NCBI GenBank assembly: GCA_013399695.1
Contig: VXAU01003994.1
Coordinates: 726,116 to 790,115, forward strand
DNA length: 64,000 nucleotides
DNA from: Formicarius rufipectus
Taxonomy: Eukaryota > Chordata > Aves > Passeriformes > Formicariidae
Reading direction: 5' to 3'
Part shown: one piece after another, positions 50,301 to 62,300 of the stretch
How positions within the stretch are numbered: the first letter of the stretch is position 1
Layout of the letters: the number at the start of each line of letters is the position of its first letter
Made by a program: the position numbers and the translations under genes
Notes under the pieces: model-generated
Told to the model about the DNA's origin: nothing
The model's database searches: none
The model's input: the letters and a program-made list of their open reading frames with translations, nothing else

Positions 50301-53300
50301 CTCATCAGCTGTCTCCCAACTAAAATGTTCACACGGAGCAGCGGCGCAAAAAGCTAACTACTCTCTGAATGGCAGCTCTCCCCTCAAGCCTATTTAGTGA
50401 CTTATGCCCTCACTTGGCACACACACAAATGAGTGAAAAGACCCATATATTTTATTCCCAGGATCAATACAAGCAATGCTATACAGCTACCGTGAAAATA
50501 ACTAGAAGTTACTTCAGAAAACAAGAATCTACTTCCTCTGTTAAGGCAACCTTAATTAAGGGTTCCCAAGCCAAGATAACCCTGCCTTGAAAAGGAAGGC
50601 TAGATAATGAAAAAAAGTTTAAGAGACTTTTCAAAGAAAAAGATCTCAAAGGGACTTGATTTTCTCATCGCTGGCCAATTCTGTTCCCCACTGAGCCCCT
50701 GAAAAATTCCATCTCTCTCTAGAAGGCTGTTCCCAAAAGCAGTGGGGGGAGGTTGAAGGCAGGGGGGAAAGGGCACTGGAATTTTCAGTCTTCAAAGGCA
50801 TGTTTTCTCTGGGGTTTTAATATGGAACTATTAAAAGTTGAACTGTAGAAGCTGAAATCTCAATGGTGAGGAAGGATCATTTAATACTAGCTTTGTCTTT
50901 CAATGGGTGTGTTCCTTCAAAGTAGCAGGATGTGAGCAAAAAGAGTAAAAGACATAGTATGAAGAAATCTGCAAAATTCTAGTTGTTATATGAGAAGAGT
51001 AAATTAAAAACAAACGTAGATGACAGTACCTTAATTTCTTGTCCTGCAATGGAGTACTATTTTCCATGTTTACTAGGCTCTCTATAAAGCTATAGGAATA
51101 AACAGGTAAAAATAATATATGTTTATCTTATTACCTCTTACAATATAATTTTGGCATAGCCTTGGTTCATGAGAGAGACCACTCCCATTTTCTATTTTGA
51201 CTAAGGAAAATGACAAAGTCAGGACTCCAGTATAGGAACTCCTGTGTTGTTCTTGAGCCTGTGCCAAGTGTTAGGAGGCCTTCAGGAGCCACTGCATGTC
51301 ATTTTCTCCAAGCTATAATGGAGATTTAATAAAATTTTACTCAAGGTATTAATTTTAATGCAAACATTAGAAATTTTTAAGTATAAAGCACTTTAAGCAT
51401 GGATCTTACTTCTGAGGCATTTCAAAGTAATGGAACAGGCAAAGCACAACAACTGTGAATTTTAACTGCAATTTCACTACAGCAAACTAACCTCTCCTCA
51501 GTGAAAAATGAGGAGCTACCAGCAGGATTCCCATACCCGTACTTTTCATATGTGATACAGAAAAAGGAGGTGAGCAGCAGAGTGACAGTAGTCACATGCA
51601 GTAGTATGCTGCACAGCCCATCCTAGTCTTGGCTGCAGAAGGGTACACAGAATGGTGTAAAGTGATACCAAGTGCTCAAAACACAATAGCAGGTGAAATT
51701 CAGGAAATAGTAAGTGCAAGAGAATACCCCTTGGGAGGAGGGAAATAAAGTTTCCTTATGCAGTGATGTCTTCCAAACTGGACAGCATCACTTTGTTAAA
51801 AAACCAATGTAGTAAGTACAGGCTGTTTTCCTAAGAACATCACCTCAGCACAGCAGAAAAGGCAACGAAAGTGTCATATCACTAAACAAGGAAATGTGAC
51901 ACTGACTACATCCCCATGTCAGTGCACAAACTCATGATATACTCGTACATTAAATACTGTGCTTCTGCTTGCCTGATGTTATTAGCAGAACCAGAAAAGT
52001 CGCACAGAAGGGCAGCAGGAATGACTAGAATCATGGAACAGTAGACATTGGATAAACACTAAAAACACTGTAATTCTTCAGTTTAGGAGGGAACTGAAAA
52101 AATGCATGGAAGCAAACACCAGACTTTTTTTAAAAATGTGACAAGTAAAACTACTGGGAAATGAGTTTTCACAATAGAGAGTCCATGAGACACTGAAACC
52201 ACCATCAGTAGGTTTCAAACAAAAGGAAGTTCCTTTTCCACCTAATCAAACTGCAGGACTCGCTGTTACAGGATGTTGCAGAGGCCAAAAGTACAAATGG
52301 CTTTTAAAACAAGATTACATAAATTAATGGCAAATATGTCCACCTATCTGCACGTATTACGAACAGTGGTCTAGATTCAGGCTCTGGCTCAGAGCCCCTG
52401 AACTGAGAGAGGTGGATGGTATATGGATATAGGAGTATCAGTTTATATATGCTTTGAAGTTTTATGTACACATCAATTATTGATTATTTACAACAAATAC
52501 AAAATAGTATGAACACAGATGATGAATACTTGTGTGAAATGCAGACATCTGATAAGGAAGAACTCCCACAGAGCAAACATGAGAAGGCAACTTGCTAGAA
52601 CCTGAAACTAATTAATCGGAGTGCAGAAAGTGAGTTGAGTGGGTCTTAGAGCAGAGCGGGCCTTCAGCATTAGTAAAAACAACCTGTTTTAATTTTTTTT
52701 TTTTTTACAGTAAGACTGGATACTCCTCAAAATCACATAGCTTTAATTTACAATTCAGGATCTAGCATCTAGTTCATACACAAGGTCATTTCACATGAGC
52801 ACAACTCCATCTGGCTTCAATTTACAACTAGATACACGGCATGGATGATCAAACTGGTATTTCCCAAGATACACTTGGCTCTTATCTTTCAAGCACAATC
52901 CCTGCAGAGGATAGCCCATTGACAGGGTGTTTGCAACTGCTGAGTATCTGGCATAAAACAACTGAGGGGAGACTAGTTCTCTGCACCCCTGCTGCGGTAG
53001 TCCACCTCTCTCAGCACCTGTTCTCCTCCGTCTCAACAGAAAAGGAACCCACTACTGCAGAGTAAGGTCTCCAGGGGAACACAGGCAGGATGGAAGCGAG
53101 CAGGAGCATCAAGTTCATGTGGGGAACAGAGATGAAAGAAAGTGACTAGAAGGTAGATAGGGGGTGAGGACTGTAACTTGAGAGCTGCAGGTTTTTTATT
53201 TATTCAACAGCCTGAATAAAATAAATGAGCCTGACTCTTACTTGTTCAAAGGTCCCACTCTCACACTTCTCTGAAACTTTTTTAATAACGAGTGGGTGGC

Positions 53301-56300
53301 ATTTTTCTTAAGTAAAACTGAAATGTACTGAAAGCAATATTGTTCAGATTTTTGTAACACATTTGCTACATAAATAAAAATATGTGAAATATTAAGGTAA
53401 AGCATTTGTTGATAAGTTTGTGGCTTTGAAACAGCATATTTCACTTTTCTGTCTTGCAAAGAAAGGATAACTAACCCTGCTGCACTATGCCTTCTCAGTA
53501 CAAAAGTGGTTCCAAAATCATACAGAAATGTAAAATACTTTTGTGATTTTGAAAGTATGAGCCCCCTACAGATAACTGATTTTGAGTTCTTGAACTTTTC
53601 CTGAAATCAACCTTGTGAAGTGTACACATGCTTTGCAAGCTATGCTTGGAAAGGATTGTGTTATGAGGACATGCACTTATGAACTCAAAAACAGGCAACC
53701 TGGGAGATATAAGGCAAGAGGCAGCAGCACAAACTTAGTACAAGCGACCATCTGGATGACCAAAAAGGGATACAAGGCAGAAATATTTCAAACAGTCACA
53801 TTACTGACATACTCAACCACAACAATCCTTTACAGAGCAAACAACTGCTACCAGGAAGGCATACTTCTGGCCACTTCACTCAGAGATGCAATTAAACAGG
53901 TCTTATCCCAACAGTGCCGCTGTTGGAAAAAAGTATTTTAACAGACTGCAAAAACTGACTTGTTTTGCACCTTCTCCACTCCAAACTGCAGCATTTTTTT
54001 TTCAGCAGGAGGGCTGAGGTTGGCAGGTGCCTCTGGAGATCATGTGGTTCAGCCCCTTGTTAAGAGCTGGGTCACCCACAGCAGGCTGGGTGAGCAGTGA
54101 TCAGGTTTTGAGTATCCCCAAGGACAGAGACTCCATAACCTCTCTGGAAACCTGTTTCTCCATTTCATCACACTCACAATGGAAAAAGCATATCTCACAT
54201 TTAAACGGCATGCTTTGCATCTCAGTGTGTCCACTGCCTCCTCACTGAGCACTGCTGGAAAGAGTCTGGTTTCCTCTTCTTCACTTCTCCCATCAGGTAC
54301 CTGTACACACTAGTACGGTCCCCTTACACCTTCTCCACTCCAGCAGAAATAGCCCCAGCTCTCTCAGTCTCTCACCCTATGACCTGGAAAAGCAAATCCA
54401 CTATTATGAAGAGTGGCACTGACTGGCTTTTTGGCATCAGCTGATGTGCTGTCATATAGGGACTAAAAGGAGACACAAATAAGGTTAAGCCAAACAGAGG
54501 TATGATTAAGTGAGCATCTATTTCACTGGACATCATCTAGTATGCCAGCTGAAACTGAGTCAGTTTAAGATGCCCTTATCAACTTGCCACAGCTTCCTTT
54601 CTCACAGCAGCAAGGCTGCATGCCAGCTGCCTGAAAAACAATGCAGCAACCACTGAAACTGGAAGGGCCCGATGCCTTCATCAGAGCACAGACCACACAC
54701 TGTTCGAATACAGCAAAAACTGTTGAGGGATCTTGGCATCCACTGCGAGGTTTAGCTGCTTGAACAGATGCTTCAACAGGACTGAGAGCAGCAACAAAAA
54801 AGATATGTTATTAACCAACTAAAAACTGCTTTGGAAACCTCTCATGTGTTACATCCCTGGACTTTTTCACAGTGCAGAAAACTTAAACAGATGAGGATTC
54901 CAGGCTCAAAGTTAGTATGGACTAAGTTTTTAATCTACAGCAATTTAAATTCCACATTATCACAACAGTTAAGTTAATCTATTATTGTAGCTTTTTTGTT
55001 TAATTTGACTAGTAACTTCAGAATTGTTCAAACTCTATAGATGTAGTCTTCTGACCTATGCAGGCACGATGATAACAGACCCTGGCACACACAAAGGTCA
55101 GCAAGCTACAGCAAGACTATACCTAGCAGAGAAACCTGCAGTCCTGGCCACTTCACCAAGAATTTCAAGCTATCAACAGAAAAAAGTGATGTGAATTGGT
55201 AATACTAGCTCTTCCTGGAAACAGATTTAAAATACCTTAACGTAAAAAGAAAAATCAAACAAAACAAAGACATAAAACCCAGACAAAAACCCAAAACAAG
55301 GAAATATATAAACTCCTTAAGTATTCAGCCAGTTTATTGCATTTTATAACTTTAATGTCATATGACAACTAATGTAACAATTACTCCACCCTGTTAGGAC
55401 CAAAAGGGAAAACAGCTTCCTGAACTCCCTCACCGCATTTATCTTCCTATCATTTTCAACATGTTTGTTTTTGCTGAAACAAGGCAATCTCAGGCTTCGC
55501 TCTCAACAGCAGCATGCTGGGACCACAGAGCAGCACCCTGTCAGTCATACATAATTTGTACAGTCCAGAATTCCTTCATGGTCAAACTATGTGGTCTAAG
55601 CTGGTGAGACCCTAAATTAATGTGTAAAACTAATCCTTTGGTATTAAATAACCTTTTTCTTTAGGCCTGATGAATTATCCTACACGTATGGGCTTCACCT
55701 TTTTGTTAGAGCCTTATGCATACATATCGATCACTGCCCTGCCTCCACACACAACATCCACACAGACGTGCAGGCATGCACATTTCTGCCCGATTCCTAT
55801 TTATAACATCATATGCTAACAAAAATACTCTTGAGCAGTTTTAAGTTAAATACCAAAGAACAAGAAAGTCCTCAAGTGTAAGCAGCCGTTACGTGCATAA
55901 AAGCATTGCTCTCTTTGTGACAGACACTGCCCTGGAACACCAAGTGGATTCATTTTTCAACCTGAAGCTTATGACTGCCACTTACCAGCTAATTCTGGCA
56001 CAAGCTTGCACTGAAAATATGCCCGACCACCCATCATTAGCCAACAATCTTCAGAAACTGAAAGGAGTTTACAAGGATTTAATAAGCACCAAATGACTTT
56101 TCCAAAAGGTCTCAAAAGCTAGCATTAGTCCTTCTTTTGAGGGGCCTAAGTAGGAAGTCACAAATGTGGAAGACAAAAAGGGGATCATAAATAATGACCA
56201 TTAAACTCAGGAGTAGCTGCAAAGTCAAGTAACTTCAACTGTTCCGTTCACTTAAAATACTTTCACAATACTGTCTTAGTGCAGTGTGAAAAACATGTCA

Positions 56301-59300
56301 ATGAATAAAGACCATGAATTGATATAGTCTAAGTTTATTTCCAAAAAACATTGGTACAGTCCTTGCATTGTCCACAGCACAAGAACCAGGGAACCCCCTA
56401 AGTGTCCCATTGAAGAATTAATTAATGCACCCACTCTCAACAGTCTCAAAATGAATTTCTGAATTGAAAAAAGTGCTGTCATTGTACAAGAGCTCCCCAA
56501 GGAGCCAAAAGAGAAACTATTTAGTCTCCGGATGGGCCAGAAGAAATTTTTGCTCTATACAGAGTATCCGTTTCCCTTTTATAACAAGTTTCCTTTCTGC
56601 TGCAGCAGAAGGACTTCATTTAAACTCCAAGTACACTATGTATATACCTAGAGGTACAAACACGCATACTAGCACTCAGTACAGTACAAGACAGTAGCAA
56701 CTATAAAGACAGCAGCCTGCAAAATTCCCACAGCAACCTAGCCCGTTCAACCTAAAAGCTGTCAGATATTAACCACAACAGACTAAACACAACTGAACTA
56801 CAAATATGAACACAGTAAAATATTATAGAAGAGAATAACATGCTCGGGTTTTTTTGGTTTTGTTTTTTTAAAGGAAATAGCTGGCAACCCATTTAGAAAT
56901 TAAGTATCATCTAGAAAAAGGGAAAACATCTCTCAGTCAAGGTTACTGATACAACTAACCCAGAGATCTGAGAACTGCTGTTCAGACAGTCCTATGACTT
57001 GGCAGGACATCACTTCCAAGGAATTTCAGTCCAAGAGGCCACAGCGGAGGGAAGTCAGTTCTTCCTCTCAAGCTGTAGAGCTATGATGAGAAGCATCCCC
57101 CTTAATTTTTGAGCAGTATTAAATCAGGCCCCATTCTGTGCAGGAGAGACAGTACAGAACATCAAAGCAGCTACACAGAATATCACTGACACAAAAAAAA
57201 TATTAACTACTCGCAGCTTACTGAAATCACTGATGTGCATAAACTACAATGTTACAGGTCCCTTATCTCCACAACCTGTCAAAACCAAACTCTACTTACA
57301 GTCAAAAATGACTGGGGAAAAAGCAATAAACAACCCAGAATTTCATATAGCTATCCTAATGCACTAGGCAAAAAGAGGAAACAGGACATGAAACATGAAA
57401 TAGTACTGAAAATGCCTATTTCAGACAGAACCCTTGAAGCAGAATTGGATGGGGCACAAGGAGACAGGGCTGAGCAGGGACCTTCCTTACCAGCAGCAAA
57501 CAGTAGCAAATTTCAGCACACTGTTCAATGCAGAGGATTCCAGCCCAGATCTGTCTTGAAACAGAGAATTTTTGGTGCTAATAAAACTCTAGAACAACTG
57601 ATGGGGACAGCCAATAACCATAAGAGCAACCATAAGGTTGGTTTTGAAGCTGCAGGATGCAGGGGGAAATCAGTTTTGGTTTAGAGAAAACACGTTTCCA
57701 CTGTACCTGCTACACGGAATCACCTGCTGGGTAGACCAGCAAAGTTTCTGTATAAAACTGTCACAAGAAAGACTCTTGGAGGACAGAAGAATGCATTTCT
57801 GATGGCAAGAATAGAGTCTCATACTGTACATAGAAGGACAAAGAAAAGAAAGGTTAAGAAAGAAAAAAATACATAGCTAGCAAAGATGTCTTAAACCATG
57901 CCCAGATTTTCAAGGGCAAATTTTGGCAGAATCAGTCTCCAAGTGTTAAACTAAGGCTGTAGTTTGGCAAACACTTTAAACTGGCATAAATTTGCACTGC
58001 TGCTGAAAGAAAGTCTCACCATCTGCCAGTCCCCTGTGCCAGCACAAACATCCGAACACTGAACCAGGAGCACTTCTTTTGCCAGTTTATTTTTCAGATG
58101 GATCAGTTCCCCCAAACCAGTTCACAGGATGGCCATGTAAATACTTGTGCTGGCACAGAAGAGCGACTGCTTCTCCAGCAGTGCCAGCTTTAAGTGTTCA
58201 CTGAACCACAGCCGAACACAAAGGGGTATGGAGAAGTTCCTGGCACTCACAAGTGGTGCTCCCCACCCTCAGACATGCTATATTCATATCACACTTCAAA
58301 GTTACAATCAACACACAGTTGCCCCTCAGAAACTACTATATCTTTGTCATTTTCTCCAGTAGGAGAACCTGAAAGAATCTCAGCAGTGTTCAATTTGTCT
58401 GTAAGCAAAAGAGTCTTTTCTGGATGCTGCTGTGCTTCTTGATAAAAGTATCATTTGTAGGAGAGAGTCCAGCCAGTCTTCTGATCATCTCTTCCATTTA
58501 GGACCCAAAATGTTTGTACATGAGGAAAAACAAATGAAAACTATAGTCATTGCATGTCAGGGCTCTATTCCAACAGGGATATAAGAACTGTGCGCAAGTT
58601 GTTGTGTATCCGTGAATCAGCACACAATCCTTCGCTGACCAACACACTTACCTAGAAGAGAAAACTATCACCAGTAGAAATATTGCTGTCAGGGAAAGAA
58701 CCAACAGATAAGGATGAGCACCAGTCATATGCTCCATCAAGGTCAAGCAACTCAAGCAAGTATTGGAAGACTGCAAGAGAGCTGGCCACACCTTCCCACA
58801 ACTCAGTGACAAATTCAAACATGTACATATGGTCATTCAATAGGAACCAATTACATGAATAAGTTTTCTACCAAAAAATAAATTCAAAGTGTGGTAGTGA
58901 AATGAATCTCCAGAATGATACAGAAGAATCTCTGTAACTGCATATGCCACAAGCATATGAGAAGGAGCCCCCCACTTCATAGATATTCCTAAGCTCCAAT
59001 TAGAACAAGACTCACCTGAGCTGCAATAGAGCCACACACCTGCCCCTGTGCTCACTTTCCTTTCGTTCTACTAGTATTTTTCCATCATCATCACCACCTC
59101 CAGTACCTGCTTGGTTGTCAAGTCCTTATTCTCTATCTCTTGTTTTTCATGCCTCCTCTTGCTACCACATATGCTCACAGTTACACTTTGCAGAATAAGA
59201 TACAGTGGAAAGAAGATCCACAAATTTTGCTCTTCCTTGGTAACATTAATCCAACATGTTTGTAGAAAAGATGCAATATAATTAAGTGGCAGGCGCAGAG

Positions 59301-62300
59301 AACCTATTCTTTCCACTTCATAGAAACGCTAACAGCAGAGTACGGGAAAACCACTCACTCTTGAAGAATTATTTTCTACAGATGCATTACTACTTTCCAT
59401 AGAATCTAATTTAAAAGGTCACAGCCAGATAGGTCTGAATGCAGAGTCCTCTAAGTCTTCAGAAAACTCCAAGATGCTTTAGTGTGCAGCATCACATTGA
59501 AAACAGATGAGCACACAGGGAATTATGTACAGCAGTTGAAGTACTTCCAATGAGGTCAATTTATTTTGAGACTGGAGGTGGGGAGAGAGCACAAGATGAG
59601 CAATTACAAGAAAAAGCAGAAAAGCAAGCTTGCATGGTGTGTAACAAATAAAGCAAATTTCTAAGCTCTTGGTGGCTGAGAAGCAGTGGGTGCCAATGGC
59701 CTCCTAGTAAAGACAGGAGAGCACTAAAATGCAGCAATCTGAACAGTGCGTCTTCTGGCATGTTTCAAGGGACAGGAATGAAGGAAAAAACTAAAGGGAT
59801 ATAATCAGGTATGTCAAACTGCCTACTAAATCTCCTTCCAATAAAAGGTATAGGGTAGGGTTCAGGAGATGGGTGGCACTGGTGCAAAGGAAGGCATAAA
59901 TAGGAACAGCTGATGGATCAGATGTCCAGTTACACGGCGATTATTAGGAACCCAGTCCATAACTAGGAAGTTCCACTACTATTGTAAGACCAGCAAAGGA
60001 TGTAAGCTTCAGATCTGCAGAGTACACAAGAGAGGAAAGAGAAACTTAGCAAAAAAAGTCATAAAGCTATCCCCTCCTTTAACCCCTTCTCAGTCTCCAT
60101 GTGGAAAAGGAGGAAAAACATTCTCACCTGGGTGAGATTCAGGACATTTCTTTTCCTGATTTAGATGAGCACACTTAAACCTCCACTAGTTATGTAAGAC
60201 AGGACAGGCAGGTACAAGTGTGGCAAGTGATAAGAGAAAGGCAAAAAAGACAATATTTTGTGAAAAGATGAAAAAAGGAAAAAATAGAAAATAACAGGAA
60301 GCAGGAGAAAGACACTGCAGCTCATGTATGCAAGTATGCACCGCCACCTGCTAGAGAAAAGAAGGAAGCAGAATGTGGGAAGAAAGAGAACAAAGGCAAG
60401 GAATGCAGTAAGTCAGGACTTCCAAGATGAGTAAATGGTAAGCCATTCTCTTGTACCTGCTGCTGTACTCTCCACACATTTCAAAGGTACTTGTCTAGTT
60501 TACATCTACTGCTATATAGATACCCTTCAGGTTGGAGAGTCATTTGCTGACAGCCAGGGCTGAGCAGAATCACACCAGCTTAAGTATATCAGTTCTAGGT
60601 AGCCCAGTTAGTCTAGAGGAAACACCTATCAGAGACTTTCAACTGTAAAATTTCAGGTTTCTCACACTTAATGTTTTACCTTATTTCATGTCCTTCACCT
60701 TAAGAAACTAGCCGTGATTACTGTAAATCAGTTTGAATTAGATTTTGCTAAAACAACATAGCTTTTCCCTTGACAGGCATGTTTACGAGCTAAGAGATGC
60801 ACAGTGTAGATCTCAAACTCATTTATTTTCTCCTCTTTAAATACTGCTTCTAGACACTTCACAGAAGTGATGGCAAGTCCAATGCCAACAACACCAACAG
60901 GTATACAACCTAAGCGATACTCTAGATATCATCTGCTTCTGTTTATTCAACTCTGGGGTGATTCTGTGAGAGTGACTGACAGTTTTCATTCTGTTTTTGT
61001 TGACATTTTAGGGAACTGAGTGTTCCTGTGTACTAAAAGCACTGATTTTTGCGGGGAAATTAGCAAGGGAAAGTGAGAAGACAAAGTAATGCATTTCTGT
61101 ATCACCAAGGAGCAAAGTACTGCGCCTTTACTGATCTGATCCCTGCACCTGTTCTCATTTCCCAAATACAGAGAGATTTCATCACTGAACACTGAGGCTA
61201 AACAATCCCACTGTTTCGCTGTTGCTCCACAAAAGCGTATCACCTGAAGAGACTTTTCTTTCACAACTAGCAAGAGTAGAAATGTAAAATACAGTAGTCT
61301 AGTAACTGCACACGATTCAGGATTATAACTCCAAAAGCCCTGGCACATATTCTTAACAGAAGCACACCACGGCATATAAAAACAGTATTACCTCTTCACT
61401 GCATAAAACTGAAACCCAACAAACCACTCATATTTTCAGAGTACAAGTCTGAAGCCCTTAAGAGATTTAAGACCGTCTGAAAGATAAGTTGGCTTAGAAA
61501 AGTCGCATAAGGATCTATGAGGGTTCTAGATCACGTTCCTGTTAGAAAGTTTTAGCATAGTACTGGTTTAACTGAAGGTACGTAAAGACAGCATTTAAAA
61601 TAAAAATAAATAAATAACTTCCCACCCACTTTTCTTTATCACGGGAGATTCTCGTGCCCTGAACAAATCCAGGACTGTTTTTTGCCGTCCAGTTTCTCCC
61701 TTCCTCCCTCCGGCAGCTTCCTACCAGCTGAGATTCTGCAGCTGCAGCAACAACAGTCCGTCTGTGACAGGGTAACCACCTCGGCAGGATGGCTCCTACC
61801 AATTCACTGGCCTCCTTATGTTTTAATAGAGGTAGCAAAGTGTGCAGGGGTCTCACCCCTCTTTTTTTTTTTTTTTAACTGAGAGGATACTGATGAATAT
61901 TCATTACTAGTCCTCTACCAAGGGCCAGAATTTTATTTAAAGGACTGGAAGGGAATTGCAAATTAGGCTAATACAATGTGATATTTTGACTGAGTTCTCT
62001 GGTCTCAAAAACAGAGCTAAAGAGTAAGACTTTTTTGCGGAAAAGAGACTTGATTACAGTAAAATAGAAAAATTTCAGCCCAAAACCGTCCTGCTCCTCA
62101 CAGCTGTGACTCGGCTGCCCACCACAGCACCACTGCCAGACGGCTGCACTGTAACTCACGGGTTTATTGTGCCACCGGGGCACTCGCTCACTGATGCGGG
62201 TCTCCTACCCACATTTATTTCCAGCGCCTGGCAGGCCACATCCTGAGCCAAGGCTTAGTAAAACCCGTCCCATTCATACGAGCCTGCAAACGCTATGCAT

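Noticed and set aside
57235..57684. 149-codon plus-strand frame in EGLN1 intron 1
   Set aside because: No recognisable domain, no promoter or splice context. Length is within chance for 25 kb of intron.
60986..61375. 129-codon minus-strand frame in EGLN1 intron 1
   Set aside because: Intronic, no domain, and no splice link to EGLN1.
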